From Streptomyces stelliscabiei (lineage in GTDB: Bacteria; Actinomycetota; Actinomycetes; Streptomycetales; Streptomycetaceae), in NCBI RefSeq assembly GCF_014873495.1, contig NZ_JADBGF010000001.1:7688001-7752000 (forward strand): a stretch of DNA of 64,000 nucleotides, in the 5' to 3' direction. The notes under the pieces are model-generated. The model searched no databases, was not told the DNA's origin, and was given only the letters and a program-made list of their open reading frames with translations. Positions 16,306 to 25,623 of the stretch are shown here, one piece after another. The translations under genes and the position numbers were made by a program. Position 1 is the first letter of the stretch; every line of letters begins with the position of its first letter.

Positions 16306-19194
16306 ATGCAGACCTCGTCGGACCGGCACGAGTACCCCGCCCACTGGGAGGCCGACGTGGTGCTGCGCGACGGCGGCACCGCACGCGTCAGGCCCATCAC
16401 CGTCGACGACGCCGAGCGTCTGGTCAGCTTCTACGAGCAGGTCTCGGACGAGTCGAAGTACTACCGCTTCTTCGCGCCGTACCCTCGCCTGTCCGCCAAG
16501 GACGTCCACCGCTTCACGCACCACGACTTCGTGGACCGGGTGGGGCTCGCCGCCACGGTCGGCGGCGAGTTCATCGCCACCGTACGCTACGACCGGATCG
16601 GCGCCGACGGCATGGCCGCGTCCGCCCCCGCCGACGAGGCGGAGGTCGCCTTCCTCGTCCAGGACGCCCACCAGGGCCGCGGTGTGGCCTCCGCTCTCCT
16701 CGAACACATCGCCGCCGTCGCCCGCGAGCGCGGCATCAGACGCTTCGCCGCCGAGGTGCTCCCCGCCAACAGCAAGATGATCAAGGTGTTCACCGACGCC
16801 GGGTACCAGCAGAAGCGCAGCTTCGAGGACGGTGTCGTCCGCCTGGAGTTCGGCCTGGAGCCCACCGACCGCTCCCTGGCCGTGCAGCGCGCCCGGGAAC
16901 AGCGGGCCGAGGCCAGATCCGTCCAGCGTCTGCTCGCCCCCGGCTCGGTCGCCGTCATCGGCGCCGGGCGCGCGCCGGGCGGGGTGGGCCGCGGCGTCCT
17001 CGCCAACCTGCGGGGCGCGGGTTTCACCGGACGGCTGTACGCGGTGAACAGGGCCCTCGGCGAGGACGAGAAGGAGATCGACGGGGTGCCCGCGCACCGG
17101 TCCGTCACCGAGATCGAGGGGCCCGTCGACCTCGCGGTCGTCGCCGTCCCAGCCGCGTACGTCCCCGAGGTCGTCGCCGAGTGCGGCGAGCACGGTGTGC
17201 AGGGGCTCGTCGTCGTCTCCGCCGGGTACGCCGAAAGCGGCCCCGAGGGGCGCGAGCGCCAGCGCGAACTGGTGCGCCAGGCGCGCACGTACGGCATGCG
17301 CATCATCGGACCGAACGCCTTCGGGATCATCAACACCGCCCCGGACGTACGGCTCAACGCCTCACTCGCCCCCGAGGCACCGCGCTCCGGGCGCATCGGC
17401 CTCTTCGCCCAGTCCGGCGCCATCGGGATCGCACTGCTGTCCCGGCTGCACCGGCGCGGCGGAGGGGTCACCGGTGTCACGGGCGTCTCCACCTTCGTGT
17501 CGTCGGGCAACCGCGCCGACGTCTCCGGGAACGACGTCCTGCAGTACTGGTACGAGGACCCGGACACCGATGTCGTCCTCATGTACCTGGAGTCCATCGG
17601 CAACCCGCGCAAGTTCACCCGTCTCGCCCGGCGCACGGCGGCGGTCAAGCCGCTCGTGGTCGTGCAGGGCGCGCGCCACGGCTCCGCGCCCCAGGGGCAC
17701 GCCGTGCCCGCCACCGAGCTGCCCCACACCACCGTGTCCGTGCTGCTGCGGCAGGCCGGGGTGATCCGGGTCGACACGATCACGGAACTGGTCGACGCGG
17801 GGCTGCTGCTGGCCCGGCAGCCACTGCCCGCGGGGCCCCGGGTGGCGATCCTCGGGAACTCCGAGTCGCTGGGGATGCTCACGTACGACGCGTGTCTCTC
17901 CGAGGGGCTGCGGCCGCTGCCCCCGCTCGACCTGACGACCGGGGCCTCGGCACGGGACTTCCACGCGGCGTTGTCGCGGACGCTCGCCGACGACTCGTGC
18001 GACGCGGTGGTGGTGACGGCGATACCGGCGCTGGGAGAGACGTCGCCGGGGGACGCGGCCCTGGCGGAGGCGCTGCGGTCGGCCGCCGCCGCGAATCCCT
18101 CGAAGCCGGTGCTCGTGGTGCACGTCGAGCTGGGCGGCCTGGCCGAGGCGCTGTCGGCCGCGGCCAGCACGGCACCGCAGGCCGGCGACAGGACGCCCGG
18201 CGCCGAGGGCGGTACCGAGGGCGGCTCCGACCTGTTCCGCCCAGCGCAACCAGCGCCCACCGCAAGTCAGGAGACGACCGCAAGCCAGGAGACGGCAGAG
18301 GCGACCGCGTCTCCCTCGGAGCGGGCCGGCTCCCGGCTCATCCCGGCCTACCCCGCCGCCGAGCGGGCCGTCCGCGCCCTCTCCGAGGCCGTGCACTACG
18401 CGCAGTGGCGACGGGAGGCGGCGGAGCCGGGACGGGTGCCCGCGTACGAGGACATCGACGAGAAGGGCGCGGCCGAGCGGATCGACGCGCTCCTCGCCAC
18501 GGGCGAGGGGCTCACGCTCGGCGCCGAGGAGGCGGGCGCGCTGCTCGGCCGGTACGGCATCCACCTGCGGCAGGCGCGGCCCGCCCCCACGCTCGACGAG
18601 GCGGCACGGGCGGCCGAGGCCCTCGGCTATCCCGTCGCGCTCAAGACGACGGCCCCGCACCTGCGGCACCGGGCCGATCTCGGCGGTGTACGGCTCGACC
18701 TGGCGGACGAGGAGCAACTGCGCCGGGCGTACACGGAGTTGACCGAGCTGTTCGGGAGTCCGGCGGAACTGCGCCCGGTCGTGCAGGGCATGGCCCCGCG
18801 CGGAGTCGACACGATCGTCAGGAGCGTGGTGGACCCGGCGGCCGGCGCCGTGCTCTCGTTCGGGCTCGCCGGGCCCGCGTCGCAGCTGCTCGGCGACATG
18901 GCGCACCGCCTGATTCCGGCCACCGAACGGGACGCGGCCTCACTGGTCCGATCGATCCGGACGGCACCGCTCCTCTTCGGCTGGCGGGGCTCGGCCCCCG
19001 TGGACACGGACGCGCTGGAGGAGCTGCTGCTGCGGGTCTCCCGGCTGGTCGACGACCATCCCGAGGTCGTGGCGGTCTCCCTCGAACCCGTCGTGGTCGC
19101 CCCGCACGGCCTGAGCGTCCTCGGCGCCACCGTCCGGCTCGCCCGCCCGCCCCTGCGTGACGACCTCGGCCCGAGGACGCTTCCGGTCTACTGA
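16306..19194 (+). CDS. GNAT acetyltransferase fused to NDP-forming acyl-CoA synthetase (Pat-like)
   Basis: A 962-residue multidomain protein. Residues about 1-190 are a GNAT domain with the acetyl-CoA loop QDAHQGRGVASALL; 205-330 a CoA-binding Rossmann domain (GSVAVIGAGRAPGG); 330-640 succinyl-CoA ligase-like domains; about 720-962 an ATP-grasp domain (GYPVALKTTAPHLRHR). The block GPNAFGIINTAP replaces the GPN-C found in active synthetases, so the synthetase part is probably a ligand-sensing regulator. GNAT-first order matches the actinobacterial PatA lysine acetyltransferases that inactivate acetyl-CoA synthetase. A Ser/Thr/Glu-rich linker lies near 630-670. It shares an upstream region containing dre sites with ptsH. 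Confidence 0.88.
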   Translation: MQTSSDRHEYPAHWEADVVLRDGGTARVRPITVDDAERLVSFYEQVSDESKYYRFFAPYPRLSAKDVHRFTHHDFVDRVGLAATVGGEFIATVRYDRIGADGMAASAPADEAEVAFLVQDAHQGRGVASALLEHIAAVARERGIRRFAAEVLPANSKMIKVFTDAGYQQKRSFEDGVVRLEFGLEPTDRSLAVQRAREQRAEARSVQRLLAPGSVAVIGAGRAPGGVGRGVLANLRGAGFTGRLYAVNRALGEDEKEIDGVPAHRSVTEIEGPVDLAVVAVPAAYVPEVVAECGEHGVQGLVVVSAGYAESGPEGRERQRELVRQARTYGMRIIGPNAFGIINTAPDVRLNASLAPEAPRSGRIGLFAQSGAIGIALLSRLHRRGGGVTGVTGVSTFVSSGNRADVSGNDVLQYWYEDPDTDVVLMYLESIGNPRKFTRLARRTAAVKPLVVVQGARHGSAPQGHAVPATELPHTTVSVLLRQAGVIRVDTITELVDAGLLLARQPLPAGPRVAILGNSESLGMLTYDACLSEGLRPLPPLDLTTGASARDFHAALSRTLADDSCDAVVVTAIPALGETSPGDAALAEALRSAAAANPSKPVLVVHVELGGLAEALSAAASTAPQAGDRTPGAEGGTEGGSDLFRPAQPAPTASQETTASQETAEATASPSERAGSRLIPAYPAAERAVRALSEAVHYAQWRREAAEPGRVPAYEDIDEKGAAERIDALLATGEGLTLGAEEAGALLGRYGIHLRQARPAPTLDEAARAAEALGYPVALKTTAPHLRHRADLGGVRLDLADEEQLRRAYTELTELFGSPAELRPVVQGMAPRGVDTIVRSVVDPAAGAVLSFGLAGPASQLLGDMAHRLIPATERDAASLVRSIRTAPLLFGWRGSAPVDTDALEELLLRVSRLVDDHPEVVAVSLEPVVVAPHGLSVLGATVRLARPPLRDDLGPRTLPVY

Positions 19195-19428
19195 CGGACC
19201 CGCCGCCACGAGCCGACGACGGCCCGCGCCCCCACCCGGCGCGCGCCGCACAGCCCACCCGGTGCCCCCGCACTGCCCACCCCGTGCGGGGGGCCGCCCG
19301 TCCCGCCGTGCGACGGCGCGCGCACCGCGTGCGGACGGCGCACGGCTGCCCGCATTGATCCGTCCACGACAGAACAGAGACGGCAGAGCGGTCCCTCGCA
19401 GTCAGTGCGCCACCGTAGGATGGACATC

Positions 19429-20016
19429 ATGGCCAAGACCAGTACGACGACCCAGGGGCTGCGTGCGGCGATCGAGCGCAGCGGCTACTACCCGGCCCTC
19501 GTGGCCGAGGCGGTGGAGGCCGCTGTCGGCGGCGAGGCCATCAAGTCGTACCTGGTCCACCAGGAGACGACGTTCGACGCGAACGAGGTGCGGCGGCATG
19601 TCACCGTCCTCGTCCTCACGGGCAACCGCTTCATCGTGAGCCACACCGACGAGCAGGCGGCGGACACCACCTCGCCGACGCCGTACGCCACGACGTCGAC
19701 CGAGTCGGTGAAGATCGGCCGGATCTCGTCGGTCGTGCTCAGCCGTGTCGTCGCCAACCCGGAGTCGTACACGCCGGGCACCCCGCCCCGCGAGGTCGTC
19801 CTGACCATCGGCTGGGGCGCCGTCTCCCGCATCGACCTGGAGCCCGCCGCCTGTGGCGACCCCAACTGCGAGGCGGACCACGGCTACACGGGCAGCTCGA
19901 CGGCGGACGACCTCAGCCTGCGCGTCAGCGAGGCCGGGGACGGCCCGGAGACCGTGCGCCAGGCCCTGGCGTTCGCGCAGTCCCTCTCCGAGGCGACCGC
20001 GGACACCGCCCGCTGA
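19429..20016 (+). CDS. DUF5998 family protein
   Basis: A 195-residue conserved actinobacterial protein with the blocks ERSGYYPALVAEAVEAAVGG and VLVLTGNRFIVSHTDEQ and a CGDPNCEADHGYTG segment with two cysteines and a histidine that could bind metal. Function unknown. I use ATG 19429 (GTAGGATGGA upstream); an in-frame ATG at 19420 would add three residues. It overlaps the next gene by one base (TGATG), pointing to one operon. Confidence 0.8.
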   Translation: MAKTSTTTQGLRAAIERSGYYPALVAEAVEAAVGGEAIKSYLVHQETTFDANEVRRHVTVLVLTGNRFIVSHTDEQAADTTSPTPYATTSTESVKIGRISSVVLSRVVANPESYTPGTPPREVVLTIGWGAVSRIDLEPAACGDPNCEADHGYTGSSTADDLSLRVSEAGDGPETVRQALAFAQSLSEATADTAR

Positions 20017-21203
20017 TGGCGCTGCCCACCTGGGACGACCCGCAGCCGCTGGCCCTCGGCTCGGCCCCCGTCCCCGAGTACGGCGCCGGCTCGCTCGCGG
20101 ATCTCCTGCCCACCCTCGCGGCCGGCATGGGGATCCCCGGGACGACCGCGTCGATATCGGAACTGACCGCGGCCGACCGCGCCTGTGTCTTCCTGGTCGA
20201 CGGCCTGGGCTGGGAGCAGCTGAAGGCGCACCCGGACGAGGCGCCCTACCTGACCGCGCTGCTGGCCTCCTCGCGCGGCGGCACCGGTCGCCCCATCACC
20301 GCGGGCTACCCGGCCACCACCGCGACCTCCCTCGCCTCCGTGGGCACGGGCCTGCCCCCGGGCGCACACGGGCTGCCCGGCTACACGGTCCGCAACCCGC
20401 AGACGCGGGAGCTGATGAACCAGCTCCGCTGGCAGCCCTGGACGTCCCCGAGCGAGTGGCAGCCCTACCCCACGATCTTCCAGCTCGCCGACCGGGCGGG
20501 TGTGCACACCGCCCAGGTCACCTCCCCGGCCTTCCAGAACACCCCGCTCACCAAGATCGCGCTGAGCGGCGGCACCTTCCACGGCCGTCTCTCCGGCGAG
20601 GACCGCATGGACGTGGCCGCCGCGCAACTGGCCGCCGGGGACCGCGCGCTGGTCTACACGTACTACTCCGAGCTGGACGGCGCCGGCCACCGCTTCGGCG
20701 TCGACTCGGACGCCTGGCGCGGCCAGCTCATGCACGTCGACCGGCTGGTCCAGCGCCTGGCCGAGCAACTCCCGCCCCGCACCGCGCTGTACGTCACCGC
20801 GGACCACGGCATGCTCGACGTCCCGTTCGACGAGCAGCACCGCATCGACTTCGACGAGGACTGGGAGCTGCGCGCCGGGGTCGCCCTGCTCGGCGGCGAG
20901 GGCCGGGCCCGCCATGTGTACGCCGTACCGGGCGCCGAGTCGGACGTCCTGACCTGCTGGCGCGAGGTGCTGGGCGAGCAGTTCTGGATCGCCTCGCGCG
21001 ACGAGGCGATCGCGGCGGGGTGGTTCGGACCGCGGATCGACGAGCGCGTGTACGCCCGCATCGGCGACGTGGTCGCGGCGGCACACGACGACGTCCTGAT
21101 CATCGCCTCCGAGCGGGAACCCAAGGAGTCGGCGATGGTCGGCAACCACGGCTCGATGACCCCCGTGGAGCAGCTGGTCCCCCTCCTCGAAGTACGCTCC
21201 TGA
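20016..21203 (+). CDS. Alkaline-phosphatase-superfamily phosphodiesterase/nucleotide pyrophosphatase
   Basis: A 395-residue metal-dependent phosphodiesterase-type enzyme. Metal ligands of the superfamily are visible: FLVDGLGW (first Asp), the nucleophile Thr in GYPATTATSLAS, then YYSELDGAGHRFG, TADHGMLDVP and a late NHGSM. Without a signal peptide it is probably cytoplasmic. It is translationally coupled to the DUF5998 gene (shared A of TGATG) and followed 85 bp later by thymidine kinase; a nucleotide-related role is plausible but not shown. Confidence 0.85.
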   Translation: MALPTWDDPQPLALGSAPVPEYGAGSLADLLPTLAAGMGIPGTTASISELTAADRACVFLVDGLGWEQLKAHPDEAPYLTALLASSRGGTGRPITAGYPATTATSLASVGTGLPPGAHGLPGYTVRNPQTRELMNQLRWQPWTSPSEWQPYPTIFQLADRAGVHTAQVTSPAFQNTPLTKIALSGGTFHGRLSGEDRMDVAAAQLAAGDRALVYTYYSELDGAGHRFGVDSDAWRGQLMHVDRLVQRLAEQLPPRTALYVTADHGMLDVPFDEQHRIDFDEDWELRAGVALLGGEGRARHVYAVPGAESDVLTCWREVLGEQFWIASRDEAIAAGWFGPRIDERVYARIGDVVAAAHDDVLIIASEREPKESAMVGNHGSMTPVEQLVPLLEVRS

Positions 21204-21288
21204 GGCACCTCGCCCGTCCGTCCGTCCGTTCGCCCGCGCCCGTCCACCCCGCCCCTCGCTGTCCATGCCGAAAGGTGCTCAACTCACC

Positions 21289-21936
21289 ATGCCCGAGCTG
21301 GTGTTCTTCTCCGGAACCATGGACTGCGGGAAGTCGACGCTGGCCCTCCAGATAGAGCACAACCGCTCGGCGCGCGGCCTCCAGGGCATGATCTTCACGC
21401 GTGACGACCGCGCGGGCGAGGGCAAACTGTCGTCACGGCTCGGCCTGGTCACCGACGCCGTCGAGGTCGAGGACGGACAGGACCTCTACGCCTACCTCGT
21501 CGACCATCTCTCCCAGGGCCGCCGCGCGGACTACGTGATCGCCGACGAGGCCCAGTTCCTCGCCCCCGAACAGATCGACCAGCTCGCCCGCGTCGTGGAC
21601 GACCTGGGCCTCGACGTGTACGCCTTCGGCATCACGACCGACTTCCGCTCCAAGCTGTTCCCCGGCTCCCAGCGTCTGGTCGAGCTGGCCGACCGCGTCG
21701 AGGTCCTCCAGGTGGAGGCCCTGTGCTGGTGCGGCGCCCGCGCCACCCACAACGCCCGCACCATAGGCGGTCAGATGGTCGTCGAGGGGGCCCAGGTGGT
21801 CGTCGGCGACGTCAACCAGCCCGACGACATCGGCTACGAGGTCCTGTGCCGTCGTCACCACCGCCGCCGTATGACGGCGGCCTCCGCCCACGCGAGCGCC
21901 CTCGCCCCGGACGTCCTGCCGGTCGAGACGGTCTGA
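21289..21936 (+). CDS. tdk: Thymidine kinase
   Basis: A 215-residue type II thymidine kinase phosphorylating thymidine in the salvage pathway. Walker A GTMDCGKST, Walker B/aspartate block DEAQFLAPEQ, the thymidine lasso region and zinc site CWCGARATHNAR with C-R-R-H-H near the end are all present. The start at ATG 21289 follows AAAGGTG; an upstream in-frame ATG at 21265 is less likely. Confidence 0.93.
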   Translation: MPELVFFSGTMDCGKSTLALQIEHNRSARGLQGMIFTRDDRAGEGKLSSRLGLVTDAVEVEDGQDLYAYLVDHLSQGRRADYVIADEAQFLAPEQIDQLARVVDDLGLDVYAFGITTDFRSKLFPGSQRLVELADRVEVLQVEALCWCGARATHNARTIGGQMVVEGAQVVVGDVNQPDDIGYEVLCRRHHRRRMTAASAHASALAPDVLPVETV

Positions 21937-21994
21937 GCGGGTCGGCGGGCGCCGCCCGGGATCACCCGATCGTGTGACGGGCCGAGCAGGCGGC

Positions 21995-22789
21995 TCAGCG
22001 CTCCGTGTGCACCACGGCGAACTTCGCGCCCTCCGGGTCGGCCAGCGTGGCCACCGGCCCGTGCGGGGTGTCGTGGACCGGGTCGAGGACGCGTCCGCCG
22101 AGTTCGATGACGCGGTTGGCGGCCTCGTCGGGGTCGCTCACCTCGAAGTAGGTCAGCCAGTGGGGACCCCGGTCGCGAGGCAGCGCGCCGCCGACGCCGT
22201 GGATGCCGGCGACGGAGCGGCCCTCGACGCGCAGGGTGACGTAGTCGTCGTCGGCGGAGACCACCGGCTCCTCCTCGTACCCGAACGTCGTCTCGTAGAA
22301 CTTGGCGACCAGCGAGCTGTCGACGGTGAGGAGTTCGTCCCACGCCGGGGTGCCGGGCACGCCGGTGATGTCCGCGCCGAGATGCTCCGCCGCCTGCCAC
22401 ACGCCGAAGACGGCTCCCGCGGGGTCGGAGGCGATCACCAGCCGGCCCGCCTCACCGGCGTCCAGCGGACCGACGCCGACGGTGCCTCCGCAGTGCCGTA
22501 CGGTCTCCGCCGTCCGGTCCGCGTCGTCCGAGGCGAAGTACGGCGTCCACGCGATGGGCAGATGGCGGTCGGGCGGAAGCTGTCCGATGCCCGCCACCTG
22601 GCGCCCGTCGAGCAGTGCCCTTACGTACGGGCCGAGCTGCTGGGGGCCGGGCTGGAACTCCCAGCCGAACAGCGCCCCGTAGAAGTCCTGGGTCGTGGCC
22701 ATCCCGTGCACCATCAGGCTCACCCAGCAGGGTGTGCCCGGTGGATACGCCGTGCCGCTCAGGCCGGCCGACCCCCGTGCCTCGGTCAT
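21995..22789 (-). CDS. VOC (glyoxalase-fold) protein, two domains
   Basis: A 264-residue protein with two vicinal-oxygen-chelate domains (about 15-135 and 145-260), e.g. GTPCWVSLMVHGM and the repeat-like WDELLTVDSSLVAKFY. Such tandem VOC proteins are common in Streptomyces, with varied or unknown substrates. The ATG at 22789 follows AGGAGAGAGTGACG. A 33-bp tandem duplication lies immediately upstream, ahead of the ribosome site. Confidence 0.85.
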   Translation of the reverse strand: MTEARGSAGLSGTAYPPGTPCWVSLMVHGMATTQDFYGALFGWEFQPGPQQLGPYVRALLDGRQVAGIGQLPPDRHLPIAWTPYFASDDADRTAETVRHCGGTVGVGPLDAGEAGRLVIASDPAGAVFGVWQAAEHLGADITGVPGTPAWDELLTVDSSLVAKFYETTFGYEEEPVVSADDDYVTLRVEGRSVAGIHGVGGALPRDRGPHWLTYFEVSDPDEAANRVIELGGRVLDPVHDTPHGPVATLADPEGAKFAVVHTER

Positions 22790-23140
22790 CGTCACTCTCT
22801 CCTCGGCCCCTCGCGGTGGCCGTGTCCGTCTCTCCTCGGCCCCTCGCGGTGGCCGTGTCCGTCCGCCCTCCGTACGTGTACCGCGTCCGCGCGCGATCAC
22901 GCCCCGTGCCGATGCTCGCACCAGCCGTAGCGCCAGGGCCCGCGCCGCACCGCCGAGCGAGGCGTACGTGCGCGAGGATGCCCGACGATCCGGTACCCGC
23001 CGCCGTCCGCGTCGCTGCCGTGCGGTGTCCCTCGGCCGTACGGCATGTGTCCGATCCCGTACTGCCGGTGATCGGCACCGTCGGCGGGCAGAGTAGCCGG
23101 ACCCGGGCGACACGGCCACTCCGTGCGCGAGGATGGAGCC
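22790..23140. other. Divergent intergenic region, VOC / sulfurtransferase
   Basis: 351 bp with a 33-bp exact tandem duplication at 22798-22863 and otherwise ordinary GC-rich sequence. GGATGGAG before 23141 is the ribosome site of the sulfurtransferase. I see no convincing operator. Confidence 0.6.
22798..22863. repeat. Exact 33-bp tandem duplication
   Basis: Positions 22798-22830 and 22831-22863 are identical (starting TCTCCTCGGCCCC). It lies in the 5' leader of the VOC gene, 8 bp from its start codon; each copy carries the GGAGA of the ribosome site on the minus strand, so the site itself is duplicated. Confidence 0.95.
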
Positions 23141-23968
23141 ATGAACGCCATCATCTCCGCCTCCGACCTCGCCGGCGAACTGGCGGGACCCCGTCCGCCG
23201 GTCCTCCTGGACGTCCGCTGGCAGTTGGGCGGCCCGAACCAGCGGCCCGAGTACGACAAGGCGCACCTCCCGGGAGCCGTCTTCGTCGACCTGGACGCCG
23301 AACTCGCCGGTCCGGCGGGTTCCGGCGGCCGCCACCCGCTGCCCGACACCGACGCCTTCGGTGCTGCGATGCGGGCGGCCGGGGTCGGCGCCGACCGCCC
23401 CGTCGTCGTGTACGACGGCGGGCTCAACTGGGCCGCCGCGCGCGCGTGGTGGCTGCTCCGCTGGGCGGGTCACCCCTCGGTACGGGTCCTGGACGGCGGC
23501 CTGGCGGCCTGGGAGGGCCCCCTGACGGCCGAGATCCCGCGGCCCCAGCCCGGCACCTTCGAGCCTGCCCCCGGCGCGCTGCCGCTGCTCGACGCGGACG
23601 GCGCCGCCGAGCTGGCCCGCACCGGACTGCTCCTGGACGCCCGGGCCGCCGAGCGCTACCGCGGCGACGTGGAGCCCATCGACCCGGTCGGCGGCCACAT
23701 CCCGGGCGCGCTGTCCGCCCCCACCACGGAGAACGTGACCGAATCCGGCCGCTTCCGCTCCGCCGCCGAACTCGCCGACCGCTTCAAGGGATTCGGCGCG
23801 ACGGCCGAGTCCGAGGTCGGCGTCTACTGCGGCTCCGGGGTCTCCGGCGCCCATCAGGTGCTGGCGCTGGCCGTCGCGGGCATCCCGGCGGCCCTGTACG
23901 TGGGCTCGTGGTCGGAGTGGTCCCGGGACGGGAGCCGTCCGGTCGCCACCGGGCCCGACCCCCGGTGA
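23141..23968 (+). CDS. Sulfurtransferase (two rhodanese domains)
   Basis: A 275-residue rhodanese-type sulfurtransferase. The N-terminal domain (about 5-125) is non-catalytic; the C-terminal domain (about 145-270) carries the active-site loop YCGSGVSGAHQV with catalytic Cys. The loop CGSGVS differs from thiosulfate-specific CRKGVT and resembles 3-mercaptopyruvate sulfurtransferases (CGSGVT). ATG 23141 follows GGATGGAG; the in-frame GTG at 23123 lacks a ribosome site. Confidence 0.9.
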   Translation: MNAIISASDLAGELAGPRPPVLLDVRWQLGGPNQRPEYDKAHLPGAVFVDLDAELAGPAGSGGRHPLPDTDAFGAAMRAAGVGADRPVVVYDGGLNWAAARAWWLLRWAGHPSVRVLDGGLAAWEGPLTAEIPRPQPGTFEPAPGALPLLDADGAAELARTGLLLDARAAERYRGDVEPIDPVGGHIPGALSAPTTENVTESGRFRSAAELADRFKGFGATAESEVGVYCGSGVSGAHQVLALAVAGIPAALYVGSWSEWSRDGSRPVATGPDPR

Positions 23969-23989
23969 GTCACCGCTGACGCAAACGCC

Positions 23990-24022
23990 GTGGGGCCCGC
24001 GTCTGAACGACGCGGGCCCCAC
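23990..24022. terminator. Strong terminator between sulfurtransferase gene and sepH
   Basis: A perfect 14-bp stem, GTGGGGCCCGCGTC with its complement at 24009-24022, and a 5-nt loop, between convergent genes. Confidence 0.9.
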
Positions 24023-24180
24023 ACACGTATGAATGACCGATCCTGCTCCAACAAAAAACACCAGCACACACCACCAGCGAAACCATCAGCGGAGACGCAG
24101 ACAGGACACCGCCGGAGACACAGACGAAGAAACGCATCCAGCGAGAACGACCGGTCCGACTCCCCACCGTCGTGGGCCCG

Positions 24181-25221
24181 CTACTCCTGTTTCTTGCGCC
24201 GCGTACCGAAGACGATCTCGTCCCAGCTCGGCACCGCCGCGCGACGGCCCGGACGGACGCCGTCCGCCTCGGCCTGGCGGTCGGTGGCGCCGACGAGCCG
24301 GTCGCGATGGCCGTTGACCGACCGCGGCATGAGGACGTCCGCGTAGGCGGAACCGGCCGAGGCCGCGGGGGCCGCGGACTCCTCCTCCGCCACCTCCTCG
24401 ACGGAGACGGACGAGGACTCCTCCTGCGGTTCCACGGAGGGCAGTTCGGGCACCACCAGGTCGCCCCGGTAGCTCGGGACGGCCTCCAGGATGCTGGTGA
24501 GCGAGTCGCGCTCGCTCACCAACTCGTCGTCGGACTCCGAGGGCGGGGGTAGGGCGGGACGTTCCGCCTGGCGGTCCAGGGGGCGGTCACGGGGCAGCCG
24601 CGCGATCCTCGGCACGAACGGGAAGCTCGGCTCGGGCGTCCCGAGGTCGTCGGACTCGCCGATCAGCGAGCGTGCCTCGTCGTCGACGGCCTGGACGAGC
24701 CGTCGGGGCGGGTCGTACGTCCAGCTCGCCGAGTGCGGTTCGCCCGCGACGCAGTACACCAACAGGACTTCCCAGGTGCCGTCGTCGCGGCGCCAGGAGT
24801 CCCACTGGACGGTGTCCTTCTCGGCGCCGCGCAGCAACAGGCGCTCCTGGACGGCCTCACCGAGCTGGGGTCCGGCGGCGTTCTCGCCGGGGCGGCGGAC
24901 CGGGGTCTTGCGGGCCCGCTCGGCCATGAAGGCACGCTCGGCGAGGACGGGACCCTCGAACCGGCGGACCCGGTCGACGGGGATGCCGGCGAGCTGCGCG
25001 ACCTCCTCGGCCGTGGCACCCGCGCGTATCCGCGCCTGGATGTCACGGGGGCGGAGATGGCTCTCCACCTCGATCTCGATCTGACCGAGGCGTGGACGGT
25101 CGCCGCGCACGGCGGCACGCAGCCGTTCGTCGATCGGAAGCGTGTACTCCGTGGAATCGGCAGCCTTCAGCACCAGCCGTGTGCCGTCATTGGAGACGGC
25201 CACGACACGCAGTTCGGGCAT
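24181..25221 (-). CDS. sepH: Septation protein SepH
   Basis: A 346-residue protein matching actinobacterial SepH (DUF3071), which binds FtsZ and promotes its assembly at division septa. The N-terminal DUF3071 domain begins MPELRVVAVSNDGTRLVL, with a helix-turn-helix-like part ATAEEVAQLAGIPVDRVRRFE (about 65-90). It is followed by a long disordered Glu/Ser-rich linker and a conserved C-terminal end VPSWDEIVFGTRRKKQE. GGGAGG precedes ATG 25221. Known in S. coelicolor and S. venezuelae as a positive FtsZ regulator; role here by homology. Confidence 0.92.
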   Translation of the reverse strand: MPELRVVAVSNDGTRLVLKAADSTEYTLPIDERLRAAVRGDRPRLGQIEIEVESHLRPRDIQARIRAGATAEEVAQLAGIPVDRVRRFEGPVLAERAFMAERARKTPVRRPGENAAGPQLGEAVQERLLLRGAEKDTVQWDSWRRDDGTWEVLLVYCVAGEPHSASWTYDPPRRLVQAVDDEARSLIGESDDLGTPEPSFPFVPRIARLPRDRPLDRQAERPALPPPSESDDELVSERDSLTSILEAVPSYRGDLVVPELPSVEPQEESSSVSVEEVAEEESAAPAASAGSAYADVLMPRSVNGHRDRLVGATDRQAEADGVRPGRRAAVPSWDEIVFGTRRKKQE

Positions 25222-25623
25222 GGGGACCTCCCGGGTGGTGCCTGCCGACGTCACGTGCGTCGCTGCTTCCGCTAGTCGAGTGTGGCCTGCCCGGGTGCAG
25301 CCTGCCACAACCTTGCCGAGTTGCCCGGCGTGTCGGGCGTGAGCCCGAGGTCGCCGTTATGGCACGGTTATCAATTCGCAACGCTAAGTGACGAACCTCA
25401 TCACCCTGTGCAACGATCCCCCTCCCGGCGGTCCTCGAAGGCCCCGGACACCCTGGCGGGAGTCCGGACCCAGGGCTCGCAACAGTACTCCATTCGGGCC
25501 ACTTGCGTGGATCGGCACGCCGCCCAACTTCTCACGCCGGACGTCGATCCGGCGTGGGAACAGACCTTTTCGTGACCTCGGGAGGGACGCCCTTCACACG
25601 ATCGACGACAACCGCCGGACGCG
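25222..25623. other. Intergenic region upstream of sepH
   Basis: 402 bp between the oxidase gene stop and sepH, both leftward. A hairpin at 25533-25556 (stem CACGCCGGA/TCCGGCGTG, 6-nt loop) may end the oxidase transcript. A relatively AT-rich patch near 25354-25390 (TTGCGAATTGATAACC on the minus strand) is the best place for the sepH promoter. Confidence 0.5.
25533..25556 (-). terminator. Probable terminator after the lactone oxidase gene
   Basis: Nine-base perfect stem with the 6-nt loop CGTCGA, 68 bp past the stop at 25624, in the leftward direction. Confidence 0.55.
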